Positions 1-5,360 of a stretch of 5,360 nt of DNA are shown one piece after another. The notes below the pieces were generated by a model that had not been told where the DNA came from, searched no databases, and saw only the letters and a list, made by a program, of their open reading frames with translations. Made by a program: the position numbers and the translations under genes. Every line of letters begins with the position of its first letter. The stretch's first letter is position 1. The DNA comes from Rhodothermia bacterium (GTDB lineage: Bacteria > Bacteroidota > Rhodothermia > Balneolales > Natronogracilivirgulaceae). The stretch spans positions 1 through 5,360 of the forward strand of contig SKUI01000120.1 of assembly GCA_007122185.1 (NCBI GenBank). The letters run 5' to 3'.

Positions 1-215
1 ACAACGCGGTGACAGGGCAGCATGGCCCGGTCTCCTTCCAGTGTCTTGTTGAGCGCCCAGCCCACCATACGCGCACTTCCGCCTGTACCAAGGCGCCTGG
101 CAATGGCTCCGTATGTGGTCACCTTGCCTTTCGGGATACGGGCAACCACGTCATAGACCCGTTCAAAAAAATCCTGCTCTTCTGGTGCGCCGGATGTCCC
201 GCCGGTACTTCTCAT
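1..215 (-). CDS. MGMT/Atl-family DNA alkyl-lesion protein, 5' part only (cut by the window edge)
   Basis: Only the first 71 codons, plus two bases, are present; the gene runs off the left edge. Visible landmarks are KVTTYGAIA (residues 31-39, with the Tyr-Gly of the recognition domain), GSARMVGWAL (46-55, with the arginine that intercalates into DNA in the MGMT fold) and PCHRV (67-71), the alkyl-acceptor motif. The family binds DNA with O6-alkylguanine. MGMT transfers the alkyl group to the motif cysteine, while alkyltransferase-like (Atl) proteins only flag the lesion for excision repair. There is no N-terminal MGMT domain and the GSARMVGWA block resembles the short Atl1-like branch (COG3695), yet the cysteine that Atl proteins usually lack is present (Cys68). 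True repair activity therefore cannot be decided from the fragment. The ATG at 213-215 lies 42 bp after the DUF2520 stop, so co-transcription is likely. There is only a weak AGG before the start. Confidence 0.
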   Translation of the reverse strand, partial: MRSTGGTSGAPEEQDFFERVYDVVARIPKGKVTTYGAIARRLGTGGSARMVGWALNKTLEGDRAMLPCHRV

Positions 216-257
216 AACCTATGTATGCAATTGTTGATGTTGCGTTTTTTTATGTTT

Positions 258-1145
258 TCAGGCACCGGAAAACCGTTTCATCATCTCATCATCGGCGGCA
301 TTGTTCCTGTTTTCCAGGGTTTGCGCCAGTTCCAGTGTCGCCTTGCCAAGAACACGATACAGATGTTCCCACTTCGGGGAGTCTGCCAGCAGCTGCAGAT
401 GGCGGTCGACGGTACCGGTGTCACCGCGCAATACCGGACCGGTGAGCACTTCGGCCGGTGAATGGCCAAGCAAACCATCGAGTGCCTGCCTGATCATGGG
501 TCCAAACAGGTCGCGGGCCCGCACTTCAAGTCCATTATCATCCAGCAGATCCTGTGATGCCGCAAAAAGCGGCGCCATGTAATTGCAGACATAGACCGCC
601 GCCAGGTGAATTGCGGTTTTTTGCCTGCTGTCCACCATCAGCGGCCGGCCTCCAATGGCCTGGACCACCTTTTTCAGCGGCACACACAGCCCCGGGTCGC
701 CCTGAAGCGTGACAAAACACTGGTTGAAGGCGGAATCGCGGTTCCTGCTGGTGAACGTCTGAACCGGATGCATGGAAGCAATCCCAGTGCCGTCAGGTGC
801 CAGCGGCAGCAGGACATCCGCCGGAGTGGCACCGGAAGTGTGCACCCAGCCCGGACCGTCCTTCACCACGCCCATCTTTTTTGCAAAGGCAGCGATCTGA
901 TCATCCGGCAGGCATAGAAAGACCACATCTCCGAGATCTGCCGGGCGGGCCGGAAACGTACCGAATATTTCCGTGTCCGTGAGAGACGCAATGCGCTCAC
1001 AGGATCCCAACGACCGGTTGTACAGGCTCCGGATCAGATATCCCTTGCTGTGCATACGCAGGGCCAGTGAGGATCCGAGCCGTCCTGTTCCAATGATAGT
1101 GAACCCGCGCGGGAATTGCTGTCTGCTCGACTCAAAAGGTGTCAT
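258..1145 (-). CDS. Rossmann-like plus DUF2520 domain protein (putative NAD(P)-dependent oxidoreductase)
   Basis: A complete 295-aa protein. The N-terminal dinucleotide-binding fold starts near residue 14 with TIIGTGRLGSSLA (GxGxxG glycines at 19, 21 and 24). It continues with FLCLPDDQI (76-84), HTSG (102-105) and HPVQTF (126-131), the arrangement of the Rossmann-like domain paired with DUF2520 (COG5495). The C-terminal helical DUF2520 domain covers roughly 150-280 and includes the block LTGPVLRGDTGTVDRHL (234-250). The family resembles F420-dependent NADP reductase and ProC-like enzymes, but to my knowledge its substrate is unknown, so no reaction is assigned. The length is normal for the family. 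The start is forced: reading upstream in frame from 1146 to at least 1271 there is no ATG, GTG or TTG, although the frame stays open. No clear SD precedes it; the leader is the CCA-rich repeat tract. Confidence 0.
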   Translation of the reverse strand: MTPFESSRQQFPRGFTIIGTGRLGSSLALRMHSKGYLIRSLYNRSLGSCERIASLTDTEIFGTFPARPADLGDVVFLCLPDDQIAAFAKKMGVVKDGPGWVHTSGATPADVLLPLAPDGTGIASMHPVQTFTSRNRDSAFNQCFVTLQGDPGLCVPLKKVVQAIGGRPLMVDSRQKTAIHLAAVYVCNYMAPLFAASQDLLDDNGLEVRARDLFGPMIRQALDGLLGHSPAEVLTGPVLRGDTGTVDRHLQLLADSPKWEHLYRVLGKATLELAQTLENRNNAADDEMMKRFSGA

Positions 1146-1160
1146 GGCATCAGGAGTGAA

Positions 1161-1232
1161 TGGGTGGGTGGATGGCTGATGGTCTGGATGGCTGGTTGGC
1201 TGGTTGGCTGATTGTCTGGATGGCTGGATGGA
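1161..1232. repeat. TGGN tetranucleotide tract with two 32-bp higher-order units
   Basis: The plus strand reads as a degenerate TGGN tetranucleotide repeat (TGGG, TGGA, TGGC, TGGT, with occasional TGAT and TGTC). On top of this is a 32-bp period: 1169-1200 and 1201-1232 align without gaps at 28 of 32 positions. Inside it TGGTTGGC occurs twice head to tail (1193-1200, 1201-1208), and GTCTGGATGGCTGG recurs at 1182-1195 and 1214-1227. The tract ends 16 bp before the DUF2520 start codon, so on that transcript it forms a CCA/CCAGCC-rich, G-poor leader. Thirty-two is not a multiple of three, which argues against a peptide repeat. Slipped-strand expansion is the simplest origin. Confidence 0.
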
Positions 1233-1249
1233 TAAGTGAAACGGGCAGT

Positions 1250-1279
1250 GCCTGGCAGGCGACCGGCGATCAACGGTCG
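1250..1279 (-). other. Two small inverted repeats at the 3' end of the Memo-like gene
   Basis: CGACCG (1260-1265) and CGGTCG (1274-1279) can form a 6-bp stem with an 8-nt loop that contains the Memo-like stop codon (1270-1272). Next to it, sharing base 1260, is the 11-bp odd-centred palindrome GCCTGGCAGGC (1250-1260). No U-run follows on the transcript, so this is not a standard intrinsic terminator. It could stabilise the 3' end or be chance. Confidence 0.
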
Positions 1280-2040
1280 GGAAAACCGGCCTGGCCCGCC
1301 AGCAGATTCTGATCCGGATCCCGTGCCTGTTCCCTGAAAAAACGTATTTCCCTTTCCCGTTCCCGGGCGGTCCTCAATCCTGCAAGAAATATTCCGGCAC
1401 CCTTGATCTGCGATTCTCCGCTGTAGATCAGGTTGAGCAGGCGGGTATCATTCTTTTCACTGATCACATGTTGCAGCGTCTGGAACATATCCTGATACCG
1501 ACCCGGCAGTTCACAGCAAAAAATGGTCAGGGCATTTTTAAACGGCAGGATTTCCTTCAGGACAAACGTCAGTTCCTGCACCAGCGGCGGTGATTCGTCC
1601 AGCATCTGCAGGCCAAGAACGGCAATATCCTTTTGCACCAGCTGCAGCATGGAGACATGGTCAAAGAAACCAAGGTGGCTGAAATCGGCCTTATCGCGAA
1701 TGAAAAAATCATCCTCCTCGTCACAAAAATCATCACGCAGCCGCTCCTCCATGCGCAGAGTGCCGTATTCCGTCTTCACCGTGTTGCCCGGCAGCGCCGG
1801 CAACTTGCGGTGTGACTCAAACTGGTCCTGCTCAACGATGACGGCGACCTCATAGCTGGTATTCTGGATCTGCCGATAGATATAGGTGAATTCATCAACA
1901 TTCTGTTCGGTCAGCTTTGGTGGAAGGAAGATCATGCGGATACCGTCCTGCCCGCCGTAAGCCTGCGTGTTGATCCGGTCAAGAAGCTCCTCCCGGCTGA
2001 ATGGCAATGTGCGTTTGCACTGCAGATCGTCCTGTATCAT
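1270..2040 (-). CDS. Memo-like (AmmeMemoRadiSam protein B family) protein, apparently without the metal site
   Basis: A complete 256-aa protein with no signal peptide or membrane segment, so probably cytoplasmic. The call rests on by-eye alignment to the Memo fold, block by block. GIRMIFLPPKLT (33-44) fits the VPHAGY strand; EVAVIVEQDQF (64-74) fits the GPSHH strand; KTEYGTLRMEE (89-99) fits the TPLGxVxVD block; FFDHVSMLQLVQ (125-136) fits EHSIEVQLPFLQ. NALTIFCCELPGRY (169-182) fits SSDFSHY; QIKGAGIFLAGLRTA (211-225) fits the CGxGPI block; IRFFREQ through LAGQAGF (232-253) fits the last strands. If this is right, the histidines and cysteine that bind metal in Memo are replaced by Pro, Gln, Gly/Arg and Lys. 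Family members relate to dioxygenase-type enzymes, but their bacterial role is unclear. The ATG at 2038-2040 has an SD-like AGGGG 8 nt upstream, and an in-frame stop lies at 2065-2067. Overall similarity is weak, so an unrelated uncharacterised family remains possible. Confidence 0.
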   Translation of the reverse strand: MIQDDLQCKRTLPFSREELLDRINTQAYGGQDGIRMIFLPPKLTEQNVDEFTYIYRQIQNTSYEVAVIVEQDQFESHRKLPALPGNTVKTEYGTLRMEERLRDDFCDEEDDFFIRDKADFSHLGFFDHVSMLQLVQKDIAVLGLQMLDESPPLVQELTFVLKEILPFKNALTIFCCELPGRYQDMFQTLQHVISEKNDTRLLNLIYSGESQIKGAGIFLAGLRTAREREREIRFFREQARDPDQNLLAGQAGFPDR

Positions 2041-2048
2041 GTAGTTAT

Positions 2049-2053
2049 CCCCT
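2049..2053 (-). promoter_or_regulatory. Shine-Dalgarno-like AGGGG before the Memo-like gene
   Basis: On the minus strand AGGGG sits 8 nt before the ATG at 2038-2040. It is the only clear purine-rich ribosome site in the window, and it supports that start. The other genes start with little or no SD, as is common in Bacteroidota. Confidence 0.
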
Positions 2054-2060
2054 GGCTGCT

Positions 2061-2077
2061 TAAATTATTATCTTTTG
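2061..2077 (-). promoter_or_regulatory. AT-rich possible promoter element upstream of the Memo-like gene
   Basis: The 65-bp spacer between the phosphopantetheinyl transferase stop (2106-2108) and the Memo-like start contains an AT-rich island. Read on the minus strand it is CCAAAAGATAATAATTTAA, with TAATAAT resembling a -10 element. No convincing -35 or Bacteroidota -33 TTTG partner was found. It may be an internal promoter or just an AT-rich spacer. Confidence 0.
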
Positions 2078-2105
2078 GATGTGGTTATGTGTTTCTGGAT
2101 GCTAT

Positions 2106-2777
2106 TTATGCTCTGTTGGTTTCGGTTATCTCCTGGTGGATGCGGTTTCCAGTAGCCACCGCGATCCAGTGATCCCGAAACAGAAACGAGGAAACGGGAA
2201 TGGAAAAGGAAAAATCACCCGGTTCCATGAATGCCGCAAACTGGTGTTCCCCCATGATTTCCAACCGGATCTTGTTCATCGCCATCCTCAATCCGGTACC
2301 CATGAATTTCAGCGCGGCCTCTTTGATAGTCCACATGCGGATGCAGCACAAATCGTCAGGCAGCCCGGATGGCTCACCGGGATGTCGGATGCGTTCGAAA
2401 AGGCGCGGATGCACCCGGCGCTTGTCGGGTTCTACATCGATGCCGATCTCACCGCCCACGTGCAATCCACACAGCAGCATGCTGCGGCAATGCGAAATAC
2501 TGACACCGATGGTGCGATCGCCGACCACGCCATACGGTTTGCCGGTCTCATGTTTCCGGAGTTCAAAAAGGTCGCCATCCAGTCCCTGATGAACCGCAAG
2601 CTCTTTCAGCATGGACAGGACGGCATCCTCCTTCCGGCGGTCATCGGCCTTCAGCCAGCATCCATCCGGAAAAGATACGGGAGCGTATGTATTCACCATC
2701 CATTGCAACGATGCACCTCGGTTGTTCCTGGCAGGTTCCTGTTCCATCATGGAATATACGAAAACTGTGGTCAGCAT
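2106..2777 (-). CDS. 4'-phosphopantetheinyl transferase, Sfp/AcpT superfamily
   Basis: A complete 223-aa protein, the usual size for Sfp-type enzymes. It moves the 4'-phosphopantetheine arm from coenzyme A to a serine of an acyl or peptidyl carrier protein, activating fatty-acid, polyketide or peptide synthesis systems. The family signature is present in order: GKPYG (79-83), VSISHC (92-97), IGIDVEP (111-117, with Mg2+ ligands Asp114 and Glu116) and WTIKEAALK (149-157, with catalytic Glu153 and Lys157). The chosen ATG (2775-2777) gives the typical first strand MLTTVFVY and has GGGTGA just before it. A 21-residue extension from a TTG at 2838-2840 is possible, but it is rich in Pro and Arg, poor in family features and lacks a spaced SD. 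No carrier-protein gene lies nearby, so the partner is unknown. It is the first gene of the minus-strand group and diverges from lysS. Holo-ACP synthase duty for primary metabolism cannot be excluded. Confidence 0.
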   Translation of the reverse strand: MLTTVFVYSMMEQEPARNNRGASLQWMVNTYAPVSFPDGCWLKADDRRKEDAVLSMLKELAVHQGLDGDLFELRKHETGKPYGVVGDRTIGVSISHCRSMLLCGLHVGGEIGIDVEPDKRRVHPRLFERIRHPGEPSGLPDDLCCIRMWTIKEAALKFMGTGLRMAMNKIRLEIMGEHQFAAFMEPGDFSFSIPVSSFLFRDHWIAVATGNRIHQEITETNRA

Positions 2778-3022
2778 GTCACCCGGGTGCGGATCCGGCC
2801 GTGGTCCGGCGCGAATTAATCCCGATAACTTTCTGTTCAATTCCGTAATTTTAGCGATTGTCCGAAAAGTGGATTGCCAGGGAAATCAGCGCGTTTCCAC
2901 ATACCGCATTTCACTGCGCCAATTCGATCGGCAGCCTGCAGCAGCACCGCCGGATTGGGCGCGCCGGATTGGGCAAAACAAACCACATACCATACGCATT
3001 ACAAAACAACCGCCAATTGCAC
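2778..3022. promoter_or_regulatory. Divergent intergenic control region between the phosphopantetheinyl transferase gene and lysS
   Basis: This 245-bp stretch separates divergently read genes, so it should hold promoters in both directions. Candidates are weak. On the minus strand, TAAAAT (2848-2853) resembles a -10 box but lacks a good -35. On the plus strand, TAATTTTA (2846-2853) is close to the Bacteroidota -7 motif TAnnTTTG but has no -33 TTG at the usual spacing. The region also holds a 14-bp tandem repeat. I saw no riboswitch, T-box or tRNA-like structure. Confidence 0.
2948..2975. repeat. 14-bp tandem direct repeat in the divergent region
   Basis: CGCCGGATTGGGCG (2948-2961) is followed at once by CGCCGGATTGGGCA (2962-2975), identical in 13 of 14 bases. 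It lies 48 bp before the lysS start codon. It could be a tandem binding site for a regulator, or a small duplication; no known operator is recognised. Confidence 0.
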
Positions 3023-4546
3023 ATGAAGGAAACCGAACCCAGCCTGACCGAACAGGCACGTTTTCGCCGCGAAAAACTGGAAGAGATCCGGGGGATGGGG
3101 CTGGACCCCTATCCCTACGAATTCGATACCGACCACCACGCCGAGGAGATCCGCCGGAAACCGGAACTGCTTGAGGGTGAGGAGTCGGAGCGGAAACGTG
3201 TGCGCCTGGCGGGACGTATCATGACCCGGCGCATTATGGGCAAGGCGGCTTTTTTTAATCTGCAGGACCAGTCCGGAACCATCCAGGTCTATATCCGCCG
3301 CGATGATGTAGGCGTAGAAACCTACAATACGCTGTTCAAGAAACTGATCGACCTGGGCGATATCGTCGGGGTGAGCGGATTCGTGTTCACAACCCGCACC
3401 GGCGAGCTGACCGTCCACGCCGAGGAGTTCGTACTGCTCACAAAAACACTTCGTCCGCTGCCGGTGGCCAAGGAGGTCGAGGACGAGCAGGGCAACAAGG
3501 TGATTTATGACGCCTTCGCCGACAAGGAGCACCGCTACCGCCAGCGGTACCTGGACCTGATCGTCAACCCCGAAGTGCGCGAGGTGTTCCTCAAGCGCAG
3601 CCGCATGATCCAGGCCATGCGCGACTACATGACCGGCATGGGATACCTTGAAGTCGAGACGCCCATCCTCCAGCCCATTTACGGCGGGGCGGCGGCGCGT
3701 CCCTTCGAGACGCACCACAACACGCTGGACATGAAACTCTACCTGCGCATTGCCAACGAGCTTTACCTCAAACGGCTCATCATCGGCGGATTTGAGGGCG
3801 TATTCGAATTCGGCAAGGATTTCCGCAACGAAGGCATGAGCCGGTTCCACAACCCGGAGTTCACACAGGTAGAGCTCTACGTGGCCTACAAGGACTACGA
3901 GTGGATGATGGGCTTCGTGGAGCAGATGATCGAGCACGTGGTCACCACCATCCACGGAACCACCAAAATCCGGGTCGGCGAGCACGAAATCGACTTCAAG
4001 ACACCCTGGCGCCGTGTGCCGATGCTCGAAGCGATTGCCGAGGAGACGGGCAGGGACCTGTCGGCCATGAGCGGGGACGAGATCCGCCAGACCGCCCGTG
4101 ACCTGGGCGTGCCGGTGGACAAAACCATGGGTAAGGGCAAGCTCATCGACGAGATCTTCGGCGAATGTGTCGAAGACAAGCTCATCCAGCCGACCTTCAT
4201 CACCGACTACCCGATCGAAATGAGTCCGCTCGCCAAAAAACACCGCTCCAAAGAGGGGCTTGTCGAGCGTTTCGAGCTGATCTGCAACGGCAAGGAGCTG
4301 TGCAACGCGTTTTCCGAGCTCAACGACCCGGTGGACCAGCGCCGGCGGCTTGAGGAGCAGGCCCGGCTGCGTTCGGCCGGCGACGAGGAGGCGATGGTCG
4401 TCGACGACGACTTCCTCAAGGCCCTCGAATACGGCATGCCCCCCACGGCCGGCCTCGGTATCGGCATCGACCGGTTTGCAATGATCCTCACCAACCAGGA
4501 ATCCATCCGCGATGTGCTCTTTTTCCCGCATATGAGACCGGAATGA
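3023..4546 (+). CDS. lysS: Lysine--tRNA ligase, class II (LysRS)
   Basis: A complete 507-aa cytoplasmic enzyme that attaches lysine to tRNA-Lys using ATP. The N-terminal OB-fold anticodon-binding domain includes [19 protein letters not shown] (60-78) and [10 protein letters not shown] (81-90). The class II core follows. Motif 1 lies near [13 protein letters not shown] with [11 protein letters not shown] (191-218). Motif 2 is [20 protein letters not shown] (267-286), with the ATP-binding arginine. Motif 3 is [13 protein letters not shown] (477-489). Further lysine-pocket blocks are [13 protein letters not shown] (393-405) and [12 protein letters not shown] (425-436). The length is typical. The ATG at 3023 is preferred because the family N-terminus starts about here; an open 55-residue upstream extension from a TTG at 2858 shows no family features. 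There is no SD before the start. The gene diverges from the phosphopantetheinyl transferase gene and leads directly into the permease gene 14 bp downstream, probably one operon. Confidence 0.
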   Translation: MKETEPSLTEQARFRREKLEEIRGMGLDPYPYEFDTDHHAEEIRRKPELLEGEESERKRVRLAGRIMTRRIMGKAAFFNLQDQSGTIQVYIRRDDVGVETYNTLFKKLIDLGDIVGVSGFVFTTRTGELTVHAEEFVLLTKTLRPLPVAKEVEDEQGNKVIYDAFADKEHRYRQRYLDLIVNPEVREVFLKRSRMIQAMRDYMTGMGYLEVETPILQPIYGGAAARPFETHHNTLDMKLYLRIANELYLKRLIIGGFEGVFEFGKDFRNEGMSRFHNPEFTQVELYVAYKDYEWMMGFVEQMIEHVVTTIHGTTKIRVGEHEIDFKTPWRRVPMLEAIAEETGRDLSAMSGDEIRQTARDLGVPVDKTMGKGKLIDEIFGECVEDKLIQPTFITDYPIEMSPLAKKHRSKEGLVERFELICNGKELCNAFSELNDPVDQRRRLEEQARLRSAGDEEAMVVDDDFLKALEYGMPPTAGLGIGIDRFAMILTNQESIRDVLFFPHMRPE

Positions 4547-4560
4547 CACGTTAGTTCCCT

Positions 4561-5360
4561 ATGAACTTCACATGGTTTCTCGCATACCGGTACTTCCGCG
4601 GCCGCACCACCGGCAGCGCATTCCTGTCCTTCATCAAGATCATGGCCGTGGCCGGTGTGGCCATCGGCGCAGCGGGACTGCTGATCGCCCTTTCGATCGT
4701 CCACGGGTTCAAATCGGTCATCCAGGAGAAGATCCTCGGGTATGGCACTCACATATCCATCATGACCTTCACCGAGGATCCGCTCTACCGCGGCGATACG
4801 CTCACCGTCTACCTGCATACCCTTACCGGGGTGGATGCGGCCCAGCCGGTCATCCAGTCGCAGGCCATGGTGCAGACACGCGACTTTGTGGAGGGCAGTT
4901 TTGTCAAGGGGGTGGATACGGACGGCGACCTGTCGAACATCCGGCAGTACATCCGCGAAGGGGAATATTTTCTGGGCAGGAATGAGGACGGCCTGCCAGG
5001 AGCGGTCATCGGTGCCCGGCTGGCCCGCAACCTGAACGCCGGGCCCGGCAGTGTGCTCACCATTTACGCGATCCGCGGCATGCCCACCCCGCTCAACCTG
5101 CCGCAGATACGGCAGTTCCACGTGTCCGGGATCTATCACACCGGTATTGACCAGTTCGACGATGTGCTGGTTCTGGTGGACCGGCAGTATGCCCGCGAAC
5201 TGTTCGAGATCCCTTCGCCCCGGGCCACACAGGTCGAAGTGCGCGTGGCCGATCTGGAAGAGCTGCAGCAGGTGCAGCTGATGCTTGACGACCTGTTGCC
5301 CTTCCCCTACTACACCGAAAGCATCTACCAGCGCTACCGCAACATCTTTGCCTGGATCAA
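4561..5360 (+). CDS. LolC/LolE-type lipoprotein-release ABC transporter permease, 5' part (cut by the window edge)
   Basis: Residues 1-266 are present and the gene runs off the right edge. The N-terminus matches the LolC/LolE/FtsX family: a basic amphipathic start (FLAYRYFRGR, 6-15), then FLSFIKIMAVAGVAIGAAGL and following residues (21-48) as the first membrane helix, ending in the conserved VHGFK with ILG nearby (47-60). A large periplasmic MacB-like domain follows to about residue 258, with VKGVD (115-119) and GARLARNL (151-158). The second membrane segment is probably just beginning at NIFAWI (261-266). In proteobacteria the LolCDE complex uses ATP to move outer-membrane lipoproteins onto LolA; the same job is inferred here. 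Single-permease versions occur in Bacteroidota, so LolC versus LolE cannot be chosen. The ATG lies 14 bp after the lysS stop with no SD, which suggests co-transcription. The three remaining helices expected lie outside the window. Confidence 0.
   Translation, partial: MNFTWFLAYRYFRGRTTGSAFLSFIKIMAVAGVAIGAAGLLIALSIVHGFKSVIQEKILGYGTHISIMTFTEDPLYRGDTLTVYLHTLTGVDAAQPVIQSQAMVQTRDFVEGSFVKGVDTDGDLSNIRQYIREGEYFLGRNEDGLPGAVIGARLARNLNAGPGSVLTIYAIRGMPTPLNLPQIRQFHVSGIYHTGIDQFDDVLVLVDRQYARELFEIPSPRATQVEVRVADLEELQQVQLMLDDLLPFPYYTESIYQRYRNIFAWI

Noticed and set aside
1161..1232. CRISPR array or G-quadruplex
   Set aside because: There are no unique spacers between the repeat units, so it is not CRISPR. Apart from one GGGTGGG the G-runs are only two long, so at best a weak two-tetrad structure could form; not claimed.
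2079..2819. Open frame of 246 codons on the plus strand opposite the phosphopantetheinyl transferase gene
   Set aside because: The minus strand carries the full ordered transferase motif set; the plus-strand product has no family features.
2778..2840. 21-residue extension of the phosphopantetheinyl transferase from a TTG at 2838-2840
   Set aside because: No properly spaced SD and a Pro/Arg-rich segment unlike the family N-terminus; the ATG at 2775-2777 opens directly on the first strand. Not fully excluded.
2858..3022. 55-residue N-terminal extension of lysS from a TTG
   Set aside because: The extension has no similarity to LysRS, contains the 14-bp tandem repeat and the intergenic control region, and the ATG at 3023 gives a protein of normal length.
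2778..3022. T-box, riboswitch or small RNA before lysS
   Set aside because: No T-box sequence, specifier stem or terminator hairpin with a U-run was found, and such control of lysS is mainly known from Firmicutes.
2999..4549. Open frame of 516 codons antisense to the whole of lysS
   Set aside because: Its product, rich in His, Val, Leu and Asp, shows no domain, and the plus strand encodes an unmistakable LysRS with all class II motifs. Strong third-position G/C bias leaves the antisense frame free of stops.
4207..5139. Open frame of 310 codons on the minus strand across the lysS 3' end and the permease gene
   Set aside because: It spans two well-supported plus-strand genes and their junction and shows no recognisable motif; a shadow of GC-rich codons.

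Overview
The window looks like ordinary chromosome from a Bacteroidota-type bacterium (FCB group, possibly Balneolia or Rhodothermia), of moderately high G+C judged by eye. The best evidence is the lysyl-tRNA synthetase. It carries the block [19 protein letters not shown] and the string [13 protein letters not shown], which I recall from Bacteroidota LysRS. The poor Shine-Dalgarno (SD) sequences before most starts, and a lysS gene closely followed by a LolC/LolE-type permease, also fit. The taxon is inferred, not proven.

Layout. Four genes lie on the minus strand in the left half, read from about 2777 down to the left edge. They are a Sfp-type 4'-phosphopantetheinyl transferase (2106-2777), a protein that looks like a Memo/AmmeMemoRadiSam-B family member without its metal-binding residues (1270-2040), a Rossmann/DUF2520 oxidoreductase-like protein (258-1145), and the first 71 codons of an MGMT/Atl-family protein cut by the window edge (1-215). 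Two genes lie on the plus strand in the right half: lysS (3023-4546) and, 14 bp later, the 5' part of a LolC/LolE-type lipoprotein-release permease (4561 to the edge). The two groups diverge from a control region at about 2778-3022.

Non-coding content. The 124-bp spacer between the Memo-like and DUF2520 genes holds a degenerate TGGN tetranucleotide tract, organised as two near-identical 32-bp units (28/32 matches). Two small inverted repeats lie just beside it. The divergent spacer holds a 14-bp tandem repeat. No RNA gene, CRISPR array, insertion sequence, integrase or phage gene was seen, and no gene-free stretch exceeds 300 bp.

How the genes work together. lysS and the permease are probably co-transcribed but serve unrelated housekeeping roles: charging tRNA-Lys, and moving lipoproteins off the inner membrane. 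The minus-strand genes may form a loose operon with spacers of 65, 124 and 42 bp. Nothing visible gives them one shared pathway. I see no convincing new defence or mobile system. The items most worth a second look are the apparently metal-site-less Memo-like protein and the nested repeat upstream of the DUF2520 gene.
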